Source of the DNA: SYIM01 sp041182885
Lineage (GTDB): Bacteria; Pseudomonadota; Gammaproteobacteria; Burkholderiales; Burkholderiaceae_E
Direction of reading: 5' to 3'
DNA length: 52,592 nt
NCBI GenBank assembly: GCA_049423065.1
Contig: JBMSQB010000025.1
Coordinates: 1-52,592 of the forward strand
Below, piece after piece: positions 24,753 to 32,685 of this stretch. Within the stretch, counting starts at the first letter, position 1. Each line of letters begins with the position of its first letter. The position numbers were made by a program, and so were the translations under genes. The notes under the pieces are model-generated. The model had not been told where the DNA came from and searched no databases. It saw only the letters and a list, made by a program, of their open reading frames with translations.

Positions 24753-26288
24753 ATGAACGCACCGCAAGCCGCCCTTGTCCGCCGTGCCGGCCGCACCTGG
24801 GAAGTGGTGATCGGGCTGGAAACCCATGTGCAGCTCGCCACGGCCTCGAAAATGTTTTCTGGCGCCGCCACCGCATTTGGCGCCGAACCCAACACCCAGG
24901 CCTGCGCGGTCGATCTGGCGCTGCCCGGCGTGCTGCCGGTTGCCAATCGCGCAGCAGTGGCCTGCGCCATCCGATTTGGCCTCGCCGTGGGCGCGCAGAT
25001 CGCGCCGCGCTCGGTCTTCGCGCGCAAAAATTACTTCTACCCCGATCTGCCCAAGGGCTATCAGATCAGCCAGTATGAGACGCCGGTGGTGGCGGGCGGC
25101 GAGCTCACCATCGCATGGGAACAGGACGGCGCAGCCTGCGAGCGCGCAGTCCGGCTCACCCGCGCTCACCTCGAGGAAGACGCGGGCAAGTCGCTCCATG
25201 AAGATTTTCACGGCTATTCCGGCATCGACCTGAATCGCGCGGGCACGCCGCTTCTCGAGATCGTCACCGAGCCCGACCTGCGCTCGGCGCGCGAAGCGGT
25301 TGCCTACGCCCGTGCGCTTCACGGACTGGTGGTGTGGCTGGGCATCTGCGACGGCAACATGCAGGAAGGCTCGTTTCGCTGCGACGCCAATGTGTCGGTT
25401 CGCATTCATGGCAGCACCGAACTCGGCACGCGCTGCGAGATCAAGAACCTCAATTCTTTTCGCTTTCTCGAACGCGCGATCGAGTTCGAGGTGCGACGCC
25501 AGATCGATCTGATCGACGATGGCGGCCGGGTGGTCCAGGAAACCCGGCTCTACGACCCGGATCGTGACGAAACCCGCTCGATGCGCAGCAAGGAAGACGC
25601 GCACGACTACCGCTATTTCCCCGACCCCGACCTGCCCACGCTTGAAATCGACGCGCCCTGGATCGAAACGGTGCGGGCCAGTCTGCCCGAGCTGCCCAGC
25701 GCGCGACGCGAGCGCTATCAGCGCGATTACGCGCTCTCGCCCTATGACGCCACCACCCTCACGGCAAGCCGCGCCACCGCCGACTACTTCGAAGCGGTGC
25801 TGGGGGCGCTCGGCACCGCGCCTGGCGCCGCACCCGGCGCCACCTCGGCCAAGTCAGCCGCCAACTGGGTGATGGGCGAGGTGGCGGCGGCCCTCAACCG
25901 GGACGGGCTTGAGATTGCCGGCGCACCGGTCACGCCAGGCCAGGTCGCCACGCTCATCCGGCGGATCGATGACGGCACGGTATCGGGCAAGATCGCTCGC
26001 GAGCTGTTCGCGCTGCTGTGGGCTGACCCTCAGGCTGGCGACGACGCCCCGGACCGGCTGATCGATGCGCGCGGACTCAAACAGATCAGCGACGGCGATG
26101 CCATCGGCAAACTGGTCGATGAAGTGATGGCTGCCAATCCGAAGTCGGTCGAGGAGTTTCGCGCGGGCAAGGACAAGGCCTTCAATGCGCTGGTCGGCCA
26201 GGTGATGAAGGCAAGCCGCGGCAAGGCGAACCCGCAGCAGGTGAACGAGTTGCTGCGCGCGCGGCTGGGTGGATCGCCGGCGGCGTAG
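24753..26288 (+). CDS. gatB: Asp-tRNA(Asn)/Glu-tRNA(Gln) amidotransferase subunit B
   Basis: A 511-residue GatB, the kinase/transamidase subunit that activates the misacylated amino acid and binds tRNA. Typical segments are EVVIGLETHVQL, KNYFYPDLPKGYQISQYE, HLEEDAGKS, LNRAGTPLLEIVTEPD, RCDANVSVR and the C-terminal YqeY/tail domain ending with KASRGKANPQQVNELL. It is somewhat longer than average, with a low-complexity insert APGAAPGATSAKSA before the tail domain. The frame opens at 24702, but ATG 24753 gives the conserved N-terminus and follows the lipoprotein stop by 13 bases. No catalytic segment looks altered. Confidence 0.96.
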   Translation: MNAPQAALVRRAGRTWEVVIGLETHVQLATASKMFSGAATAFGAEPNTQACAVDLALPGVLPVANRAAVACAIRFGLAVGAQIAPRSVFARKNYFYPDLPKGYQISQYETPVVAGGELTIAWEQDGAACERAVRLTRAHLEEDAGKSLHEDFHGYSGIDLNRAGTPLLEIVTEPDLRSAREAVAYARALHGLVVWLGICDGNMQEGSFRCDANVSVRIHGSTELGTRCEIKNLNSFRFLERAIEFEVRRQIDLIDDGGRVVQETRLYDPDRDETRSMRSKEDAHDYRYFPDPDLPTLEIDAPWIETVRASLPELPSARRERYQRDYALSPYDATTLTASRATADYFEAVLGALGTAPGAAPGATSAKSAANWVMGEVAAALNRDGLEIAGAPVTPGQVATLIRRIDDGTVSGKIARELFALLWADPQAGDDAPDRLIDARGLKQISDGDAIGKLVDEVMAANPKSVEEFRAGKDKAFNALVGQVMKASRGKANPQQVNELLRARLGGSPAA

Positions 26289-26319
26289 GCCCTCGCGCGC
26301 GTACACGCGCGGCTTTCCG

Positions 26320-26375
26320 GTCGCCCGGTCCGAGTCGCCCGGTCCGAGTAGCCCGCCCGGAATCGCCCGCTCTCA
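26320..26375. repeat. Four 14-base tandem repeats in the gatB/AhpD-like intergenic spacer
   Basis: GTCGCCCGGTCCGA occurs twice exactly (26320-26333 and 26334-26347), followed by two degenerate copies (26348-26361 and 26362-26375). The last copy runs into the stop codon of the downstream minus-strand gene at 26373. The 84-base spacer also holds a CGCGCG...CGCGCG inverted repeat near 26295-26311 that could terminate gatB, but without a T-run. Confidence 0.8.
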
Positions 26376-26768
26376 GCCGAGATAGCGGGCATCCACCTCC
26401 ACCCGCGTACCCGCAGCGAGCCGGTTGAACTGGTTGGCAAGCCCCACCACCGCCAGCAGTTCTGCGAACTGCGCATCGGTCATGCCCTTGGCGCGCGCCG
26501 AAGCGGTGTGCGTGCGGATGCAGTACTCGCAGTCATTGGTGATGGAGGCTGCGAGGTAGATGAACTCCTTGGTGAGACCATCGAGCGCGCCGGGGGCCAT
26601 GGTGGCGCGGGTCTGGGACCAGGTGCGTGCAAGAAGCGCAGGATCATTGGCGAGCACCCGCCAGATGTCGTTCACATAATCGGAACCTCGGACCTGGCGG
26701 ATTTCCTCGAACACCGCCCGCGCCTCGGGCGCGAGCTGATCGTCTTCCAGGCGGGGCAGCAGGGGCAT
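26373..26768 (-). CDS. Carboxymuconolactone decarboxylase/AhpD-family protein
   Basis: A 131-residue all-helical protein with the CMD/AhpD signature CEYCIRTHTASARAKG, in which the CxxC pair and the following His form a peroxidase-like redox site. Such proteins act as alkylhydroperoxidases or unknown disulfide oxidoreductases; true gamma-carboxymuconolactone decarboxylases lack the CxxC pair, so decarboxylase activity is unlikely despite pca genes elsewhere in the window. It follows pyrE by 32 bases on the same strand and may share its transcript. Confidence 0.85.
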   Translation of the reverse strand: MPLLPRLEDDQLAPEARAVFEEIRQVRGSDYVNDIWRVLANDPALLARTWSQTRATMAPGALDGLTKEFIYLAASITNDCEYCIRTHTASARAKGMTDAQFAELLAVVGLANQFNRLAAGTRVEVDARYLG

Positions 26769-26800
26769 GGCATCACTCCAGAGGGATGGGGGTCGACGCG

Positions 26801-27478
26801 TCAGGATTCGCCGTAGCGCGCACGGTAGGCGGCCACGCGCTCACGATGCGGCGCATCCGACGCATCGGCGGTGGACAGATAGGTGAGCAGATCATCGAGG
26901 CTTGCAATGGCGAGCACCGGCATGCCGTAGAGCCGCGCCACCTCCTGGCTCGCCGAGAGCTCGCCCACCTGGACGGCATCGCCCGCGCGCTCCTGGCGAT
27001 CCAGCGCAATCATGACGGCCGATGGGCTCGCCCCCTGCGCCCGAATGAGCTCGACCGATTCGCGAACCGAGGTGCCGGCACTGATGACATCATCGATGAT
27101 CACGACCCGGCCGGCGAGCGGCGCGCCAATCAGCGTGCCCCCCTCGCCATGGTCCTTTGCCTCCTTGCGGTTGAAGGCAAAGGGCACGTTGCGACCGAGC
27201 CGCGCCAGCGCCACTGCGGTGGCCGAGGCAAGCGTGATGCCCTTGTAGGCCGGCCCGAACAGCATGTCGAAGGCAATGCGGCCCTCGCGCTCGGCAGCAA
27301 GCAGCGTCTGCGCATAAAACTCGGCCACCTGACCGAGCAGCGCGCCATCGTTGAAGAGGCCGGCGTTGAAAAAATAGGGCGACAGTCGGCCCGCCTTGGT
27401 GCGGAACTCACCAAAGCGCAGGATGCCCGCCTGCACCGAAAAACGGATGAACTGCGTGCGCAGATCGCTGCTACTCAA
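26801..27478 (-). CDS. pyrE: Orotate phosphoribosyltransferase
   Basis: A 225-residue enzyme of pyrimidine synthesis that joins orotate and PRPP to give OMP. The PRPP-binding loop is VVIIDDVISAGTSVRES; AGRLSPYFFNAGLFNDG and DMLFGPAYKGITLA are family-typical, as is the flexible loop FNRKEAKDHGEGG. The start is TTG 27478, supported by GAGGGGG six bases upstream and by the lack of any in-frame ATG before the conserved N-terminus. Orientation is the same as xth, 61 bases upstream. Confidence 0.95.
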   Translation of the reverse strand: MSSSDLRTQFIRFSVQAGILRFGEFRTKAGRLSPYFFNAGLFNDGALLGQVAEFYAQTLLAAEREGRIAFDMLFGPAYKGITLASATAVALARLGRNVPFAFNRKEAKDHGEGGTLIGAPLAGRVVIIDDVISAGTSVRESVELIRAQGASPSAVMIALDRQERAGDAVQVGELSASQEVARLYGMPVLAIASLDDLLTYLSTADASDAPHRERVAAYRARYGES

Positions 27479-27539
27479 GACAAGCCCCCTCGAACGGATG
27501 ACGGATCGGTCCGCGATGATACGGCGGCGCCGCCTCGCC

Positions 27540-28331
27540 TCACAGCCTGAAGTCGTAGCTCACGGCAAGCGGCGCGTGGTCGGAAAAGCGCTGCGTCTTG
27601 TAGATACGGGCCTCGCGCGCGCAGTCGGCGAGCGCCGGTGTGGCAATCTGATAATCAAGCCGCCAGCCCACGTTCTTTGCCCAGGCATCGCCCCGATTGC
27701 TCCACCAGGTGTAGCAGGCATCGGTGGTCTCGGGGTGCAGTTGCCGGTACACATCAACCAGCCGCGTGCCCGAGAGCAGCGCGCTCATCCAGGCCCGCTC
27801 TTCAGGAAGAAAGCCACTGTTTTTCTGATTGCTTTTCCAGTTCTTAAGATCGCGTTCCTGGTGCGCGATGTTCACATCGCCCATCAGAATGAATTCACGC
27901 TCGGCGGCGAGCGCCGCGAGCTTTGGCGCAAGCAGATCGAGAAAGCGGAATTTGGCCGCCTGCCGCTCCTCGCCGCTTGAGCCACTTGGCACATAGCAGC
28001 TCACCAGACTCAGACGCCGCCCGGGGCGGTCATAGCGCGCCTCGATCCAGCGCCCCTCGGCATCAAACCCGGCATCGCCGATGCCCCGCACCACATCGCT
28101 TGGCTCCTCACGGAGATAGAGACCCACGCCCGAATAGCCCTTCTTCTGCGCGTAGTGGAAGTGCCCCGCCATCCGACCCACGCGGTCATGGGCGCCCGCC
28201 ACCTGATCATGCTGGGCTTTCACCTCCTGCACGCCCACCACCGCCGCACGCTCGGCCTGCAGCCACTCGAACGCGCCTTTGGCGGCCGCCGAGCGAATTC
28301 CATTCAGATTGAGGGTGATGACCTTGAACAC
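27540..28331 (-). CDS. xth: Exodeoxyribonuclease III
   Basis: A 263-residue AP endonuclease/3'-5' exonuclease of the ExoIII/APE family that repairs abasic sites and blocked 3' ends. Active-site segments are LNLNGIRSA, GVQEVKAQ (metal-binding Glu), MGDVNIAH (catalytic Asp-Asn) and the C-terminal FSDHAPL with the catalytic His. The start is taken as GTG 28331 because AAGGAG lies five bases upstream and VFKVITLNLNGIRS is the normal N-terminus; the frame is open further to 28382 without family similarity. A SMUG1 glycosylase, which creates abasic sites, is also in this window but in a separate unit. Confidence 0.94.
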   Translation of the reverse strand: MFKVITLNLNGIRSAAAKGAFEWLQAERAAVVGVQEVKAQHDQVAGAHDRVGRMAGHFHYAQKKGYSGVGLYLREEPSDVVRGIGDAGFDAEGRWIEARYDRPGRRLSLVSCYVPSGSSGEERQAAKFRFLDLLAPKLAALAAEREFILMGDVNIAHQERDLKNWKSNQKNSGFLPEERAWMSALLSGTRLVDVYRQLHPETTDACYTWWSNRGDAWAKNVGWRLDYQIATPALADCAREARIYKTQRFSDHAPLAVSYDFRL

Positions 28332-28418
28332 AGAAGCTCCTTGAAGCGATGCGCGGGCTCGCAACCGCCAGCAGACGGGCACTGCGCAGCGGACGGTGGG
28401 CAGGCCAGCATGCGCTGC

Positions 28419-29504
28419 TCAACGGGCCGACGCTGCGCCAGCGGATGTCGGGGGTGCCGCCGACAGCGGGCGCGGCGGCATCTGCCCGCGGGGCGGAAGC
28501 TGATCGGGTGCAAAGCCGCGTGCCCGCGCAAAGAGCGGCAACACCTTGTCGAGTTTGCCGCGGATTTCGTCGATCCGCCTGTCATGGGACGGATGGGTGG
28601 AGAGCCATTCGGGCGGTTGCGCGGCGCTGCGCGTTGCCCCGCCCTGCGTCGAACCACCCTGCGTCGAGCCACCCTGGGCCGAACCGCCCGCCGGCGCCGG
28701 GCCCGCCGCCATCTTCTGCCAGAGACTGACCGCCGCCCGCGGGTCGTAGCCCGCCCGCGCCGCCAGATCCATGCCGATGAGATCGGCCTCGGTCTCGTCG
28801 TCGCGTCCGTACTTGAGCATGGTGAGCTTGGCCGCTCCCGAGGCGAGGTGGCCCCCCAGGTCACCAAAACCCATGAGCTGCGAGGCAATCGAGGCGCCGA
28901 TCGTGACCACCTGCGCGGCCCGCGCCTTGCCCACCCGTTCTCTTCCGTGCTCGAGAAGCGCATGCGCAATCTCGTGGCCCATCACCATCGCCACCTCGTC
29001 ATCATCGAGCTTGAGCCCGTCGAGAATGCCGGTAAAGAACGCAATCTTGCCGCCCGGCATGCAGAAGGCGTTGACCTGCCGCGAACCAATCAGCACCACC
29101 TCCCAGCGCCACTGCGAGGCGCGTTCGTTGACCCGTGGCGCAAAGGCAATCAGATCGCGCGCGATGCGGCGCAGCCGCTGCGCCTGCGGATGGTCGGGTG
29201 GTGCGAGCGCCTTCTTGTCCGCCGCTTCGCGCTTGAGTGCCTCGAACTGCTTGGCGGCTTCCTTCTCGACCTGTTCGGCCGAGGCGAGCGCGAGCGCGCG
29301 ACTGCGCTCGCCGGGCTTGACGCCATCATCGGCGGCCGCGCCGCGTGACTCGGATGCGGGCGTACCCGCGAGGCTATCGGTCCAGGCCACCGGACCCATC
29401 CAGGCGCCCACGGCCAGGCCGAGCGCGAGCGTGAGCGCAGCCCCGCCTCGCCACCAGGCGAACCGGGACACCGCCAACACCGAGCACCGGGGGTTTACGC
29501 TCAT
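28419..29504 (-). CDS. M48-family zinc metallopeptidase, membrane-anchored
   Basis: A 361-residue M48 peptidase. One hydrophobic segment at about 19-40 (ALTLALGLAVGAWM) probably anchors it, with the catalytic domain in the periplasm. The zinc site is GHEIAHALLEHGRER, and the third ligand Glu lies in DETEADLIGMDLA. Loop residues around 282-297 hold a run of QGGST units coded by three 15-base repeats (28642-28686). The fold resembles the YcaL/BepA-type quality-control peptidases without the TPR domain. The start ATG precedes the anchor directly. It is separated from xth by 87 bases with no clear promoter. Confidence 0.88.
   Translation of the reverse strand: MSVNPRCSVLAVSRFAWWRGGAALTLALGLAVGAWMGPVAWTDSLAGTPASESRGAAADDGVKPGERSRALALASAEQVEKEAAKQFEALKREAADKKALAPPDHPQAQRLRRIARDLIAFAPRVNERASQWRWEVVLIGSRQVNAFCMPGGKIAFFTGILDGLKLDDDEVAMVMGHEIAHALLEHGRERVGKARAAQVVTIGASIASQLMGFGDLGGHLASGAAKLTMLKYGRDDETEADLIGMDLAARAGYDPRAAVSLWQKMAAGPAPAGGSAQGGSTQGGSTQGGATRSAAQPPEWLSTHPSHDRRIDEIRGKLDKVLPLFARARGFAPDQLPPRGQMPPRPLSAAPPTSAGAASAR
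28642..28686. repeat. Three 15-base in-frame repeats within the M48 peptidase gene
   Basis: CCCTGCGTCGAACCA, CCCTGCGTCGAGCCA and CCCTGGGCCGAACCG lie head to tail and encode a QGGST/AQGGS repeat on the minus strand. A partly matching unit precedes them. The multiple of three keeps the frame, so copy number could vary without breaking the gene. Confidence 0.75.
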
Positions 29505-29595
29505 GCCTGCAATCTGGAGATGAACGTCGAGGATAGCAAGAGCGCGACCGGATCCGCCCCGCCGCAGGCTACACTCCCACCCACCCGAGCCCGCC

Positions 29596-31038
29596 GTGAC
29601 TGACGCTTCGCCCCCCGCCGCCCGCCCATCCGCGCCAAACGCCTACCTGCAGGTGTTCGCGAGCCAGCGCATGGCCGCCATGCTGCTGCTCGGCTTTGCA
29701 AGCGGCCTGCCGCTTGCGCTGTCGGCTGGCACGCTTCAGGCCTGGCTCACCGTGGAGGGCGTTGACCTCACCACCATCGGCTTCTTTGCGCTCGCGGGTC
29801 TGCCCTACACCTTCAAGTTTGTCTGGGCGCCGCTTGCCGACCGGTTCGAGCCACCGGTGGCAGGACGGCGACGCGGCTGGCTGGTCGCAACCCAGGCCGG
29901 GCTCGCCGTCTGCTGCTTCGTGGCCGCCTCGCTCGATCCGCGCACAGGTACCGGGGCGCTCGCGGTCTGCGCGGTCATGATCGCTTTCCTGTCGGCCTCG
30001 CAGGACATCGTCTTCGATGCCTACCGTACCGATCTCCTGAACGAGACCGAGCGCGGCGCGGGCGCGGCCGTCTCGGTGCTCGGCTATCGGCTCGCGATGC
30101 TGGTCTCGGGCGGCCTCGCGCTGGTGCTCGCCGACACTGTGCTCGGCTGGCCCGGCACCTACCGGCTGATGGGGGTGCTGTTCGCGCTCCTGATCGCGGT
30201 CACGCTCTGGGCGCCGCGGCTCGACGGCCACGAGGCCCCAAAAACCGATGTCGCGCGCGAGCTGCGCGGTTTCGCCGCAATGCTTGCGGCCGGCGCGCTG
30301 TGCTGGGTGGTGCTGCGCGCGCTGCCCTGGGATGCGGTCACCACCGGCCGGATCGGCCGACTCATGATCGACACGGTGATCGTCGTGGCCGCCTTCGTCT
30401 GCGCCATCATCGCGGCCCGGCGGGTCGGCTTCCCGTCATTCGTCGAGCCCTGGGATGCGTTCTTTTCGCGAGAGCGAGCGCTCGCTCTTCTCGCGCTGAT
30501 CGTGCTCTACAAGCTGGGCGATGCGTTCGCGGGCGCGCTCTCCACCACCTTCCTGATCCGCGGCGCCGGGTTTTCCGCCGCCGAGGTGGGTGCGGTCAAC
30601 AAGATGCTGGGGCTGGCCGCCACCATCCTCGGCGCGCTCGCGGGCGGCGCCTGGCTCGCCAGGCGCCCGCTTGCGTCCACGCTGATGCTCTTTGGCGTGC
30701 TGCAGGCGGTCTCCAATCTCGGCTACTGGCTGGTGTCGGTGCTGCCGCGCGACCTCTGGATCATGGCAAGCGCGGTAGCGCTCGAGAACCTGTGCGGCGG
30801 CCTGGGTACTGCGGCGTTCGTCGCCTTTCTGATGGCGCTCACCGACCGGCGCTTTTCGGCGGCGCAGTACGCGCTCCTGTCGGCGCTGTCGGCGGTAGGG
30901 CGGATTTATGTCGGTCCGCTCTCGGCGCTGCTGGTCGAGGCACTCGGCTGGCCCATGTTTTTTCTGCTGACGGTGCTGGCGGCGCTACCTGGACTCGCCC
31001 TCTTGTGGGTGCTCAGGCCCGTGATCAGTCGGCTCTGA
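29596..31038 (+). CDS. MFS permease of the AmpG (muropeptide transporter) type
   Basis: A 480-residue major-facilitator protein with about twelve membrane segments. The start region FASQRMAAMLLLGFASGLPLAL, the loop KFVWAPLADRF, and SASQDIVFDAYRTDLL are characteristic of AmpG, which imports anhydromuropeptides released from peptidoglycan into the cytoplasm for recycling and influences AmpC induction in some species. The start is GTG 29596; no good ribosome-binding site precedes it. It stands divergent to the M48 peptidase gene across 91 bases. Assignment within the AmpG/SLC33-like family is firm, the exact substrate less so. Confidence 0.86.
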   Translation: MTDASPPAARPSAPNAYLQVFASQRMAAMLLLGFASGLPLALSAGTLQAWLTVEGVDLTTIGFFALAGLPYTFKFVWAPLADRFEPPVAGRRRGWLVATQAGLAVCCFVAASLDPRTGTGALAVCAVMIAFLSASQDIVFDAYRTDLLNETERGAGAAVSVLGYRLAMLVSGGLALVLADTVLGWPGTYRLMGVLFALLIAVTLWAPRLDGHEAPKTDVARELRGFAAMLAAGALCWVVLRALPWDAVTTGRIGRLMIDTVIVVAAFVCAIIAARRVGFPSFVEPWDAFFSRERALALLALIVLYKLGDAFAGALSTTFLIRGAGFSAAEVGAVNKMLGLAATILGALAGGAWLARRPLASTLMLFGVLQAVSNLGYWLVSVLPRDLWIMASAVALENLCGGLGTAAFVAFLMALTDRRFSAAQYALLSALSAVGRIYVGPLSALLVEALGWPMFFLLTVLAALPGLALLWVLRPVISRL

Positions 31039-31154
31039 GCGCGCCCGCGCGTTCGGGCTCAACCTTCACTGGAAACACGGCGTGACCCACGGCTCAACCC
31101 CCAGGCCCCTCCGCTCCAGAACCCTGGTTGGTGCGCAGGGGCGCGACGCCCGGC

Positions 31155-31184
31155 TTGACACAGCCGGCGCCAGACGCGTGTAAT
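31155..31184 (+). promoter_or_regulatory. Predicted sigma-70 promoter upstream of pcaIJF
   Basis: TTGACA at 31155-31160 and TGTAAT at 31179-31184 are 18 bases apart, about 68 bases before the pcaI ATG. The -35 is perfect and the -10 close to consensus. The surrounding 213-base spacer 31039-31251 holds nothing else I can name. No operator for a PcaR/IclR-type regulator is recognisable. Confidence 0.45.
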
Positions 31185-31251
31185 CCCCTCCCCGCGGGGC
31201 TGCCGCCCTGGCGTCCTTCCCGCCCCTCACCCGACCGATGGCGTTTTCAAG

Positions 31252-31980
31252 ATGATCAACAAGATCGTTGCCAGTCCCGCCGAGGCGCTCGCCGGCGTGG
31301 CCGACGGCTCCACCGTTCTGATTTCGGGCTTTGGCGGATCAGGCATGCCCTGGCAGCTGATCGATGCGCTGATCGAGCAGGGTGCGCGCGATCTCACCAT
31401 CGTCAACAACAACGCCGGCAACGGCGAGACCGGGCTCGCCGCGCTCCTGAAGGCGGGGCGGGTCAGGAAAATCATCTGCTCCTTTCCGCGCCAGGCCGAC
31501 TCCTGGGTCTTCGATGGACTCTATCGCGCCGGCAAGGTGGAGCTCGAACTGGTGCCTCAGGGCAACCTCGCGGAGCGGATCCGCGCGGCCGGCGCCGGTA
31601 TCGGTGGCTTCTTCACCCCCACCGGTTACGGCACAGCGCTCGCCGAGGGCAAGGAGACCCGCATCATCAACGGTCGCGGCCATGTGTTCGAGACGCCGAT
31701 CCACGCCGACCTCGCCCTCATCAAGGCGCTCCGCGGCGACCGCTGGGGCAACCTCACCTACCGGAAGGCGGCACGCAACTTCGGCCCCGTCATGGCCAGC
31801 GCCGCGCGCTGCACGGTTGCGCAGGTCGATGAAGTGGTCGAGCTGGGCGCACTCGACCCGGAAACCGTTGTCACGCCAGGCATCTTCGTGACCCGGGTGC
31901 TCGCCGTGGGCAGCACCGTGATGCGCGGTCCGCAAAAGCCCGCCACACCGGCCGCCGCACCCGCCGGCAAACCCGACTGA
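31252..31980 (+). CDS. pcaI: 3-oxoadipate CoA-transferase subunit A
   Basis: A 242-residue class I CoA-transferase alpha subunit. Together with PcaJ it moves CoA from succinyl-CoA to 3-oxoadipate, near the end of the beta-ketoadipate pathway for protocatechuate and catechol. The sequence follows PcaI closely: ISGFGGSGMPWQLIDAL, NNNAGNGETGLAALL, CSFPRQADSWVFDGLYRAGK, GGFFTPTGYGTALAEGKET, and TYRKAARNFGP. The last ~15 residues are Ala/Pro-rich. pcaJ follows after 10 bases. Succinyl-CoA:acetoacetate transferase is the main alternative, and would also fit acetoacetate from LiuE, but the following thiolase favours the pca role. Confidence 0.88.
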   Translation: MINKIVASPAEALAGVADGSTVLISGFGGSGMPWQLIDALIEQGARDLTIVNNNAGNGETGLAALLKAGRVRKIICSFPRQADSWVFDGLYRAGKVELELVPQGNLAERIRAAGAGIGGFFTPTGYGTALAEGKETRIINGRGHVFETPIHADLALIKALRGDRWGNLTYRKAARNFGPVMASAARCTVAQVDEVVELGALDPETVVTPGIFVTRVLAVGSTVMRGPQKPATPAAAPAGKPD

Positions 31981-31990
31981 GAGCCGCACC

Positions 31991-32626
31991 ATGACCCGAC
32001 TGACCCGCGACCAGATCGCCGCGCGTGTCGCGCGCGACATCCCTGAAGGCGCCTACGTGAACCTGGGCATCGGTCTGCCCACGCTGGTGGCCAACCATCT
32101 GCCTGCCGATCGCGAGGTCTTTCTGCACAGCGAGAACGGCATCCTGGGCATGGGGCCGGCCCCTGCGGCAGGCGAGGAAGACTGGGATCTGATCAACGCC
32201 GGCAAGCAGCCCGTCACGCTTCGTACCGGCGGAGCGTTTTTCCATCACGCCGATTCGTTCGCGATGATGCGCGGCGGCCACCTCGACATCTGCGTGCTGG
32301 GTGCCTTTCAGGTTTCGGCGGGTGGCGACCTCGCCAACTGGCATACCGGCGGCGATGCGATTCCCGCGGTCGGCGGCGCGATGGACCTCGCGGCTGGCGC
32401 CAAGCGCGTGTTCGTGATGATGGAACACCAGACCAAGAGCGGCGAGAGCAAGTTCGTCGAGCGCTGCACCTATCCGTTGACCGGCATTGGCTGCGTGAGC
32501 ACGGTCTACACCGATGTCGCGGTGATTGATGTCACAGCCTCGGGGCTGGTCGCCCGCGAATGGATCGACTCGCTCACCTTCGAGCAACTCTGCGCGATCA
32601 CCGGCGCACCGCTCGCACGCATCTGA
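31991..32626 (+). CDS. pcaJ: 3-oxoadipate CoA-transferase subunit B
   Basis: A 211-residue CoA-transferase beta subunit, partner of PcaI. The catalytic glutamate lies in the SENGILGMGP motif, and NLGIGLPTLVANHLP, GGHLDICVLGAFQVS and RCTYPLTGIGCVSTVYTDVAVIDV match the family. Spacing to pcaI is 10 bases and to pcaF 59 bases, so the three genes form one unit. The product is 3-oxoadipyl-CoA, which PcaF then splits. Confidence 0.9.
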   Translation: MTRLTRDQIAARVARDIPEGAYVNLGIGLPTLVANHLPADREVFLHSENGILGMGPAPAAGEEDWDLINAGKQPVTLRTGGAFFHHADSFAMMRGGHLDICVLGAFQVSAGGDLANWHTGGDAIPAVGGAMDLAAGAKRVFVMMEHQTKSGESKFVERCTYPLTGIGCVSTVYTDVAVIDVTASGLVAREWIDSLTFEQLCAITGAPLARI

Positions 32627-32685
32627 CCGCGCGCCCACCCGCGCGCCACTGCCCTTCTTTCCAATTCATTCAAGAGAACCTTGCC

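Noticed and set aside
26295..26375. CRISPR-like array at the 14-base repeats
   Set aside because: Units are directly adjacent with no spacers, too short and degenerate for CRISPR; no cas genes are present.
26373..26768. Calling this gene pcaC (carboxymuconolactone decarboxylase)
   Set aside because: The CxxC...H redox motif belongs to the AhpD-like group, and the gene is next to pyrE, not the pca genes.
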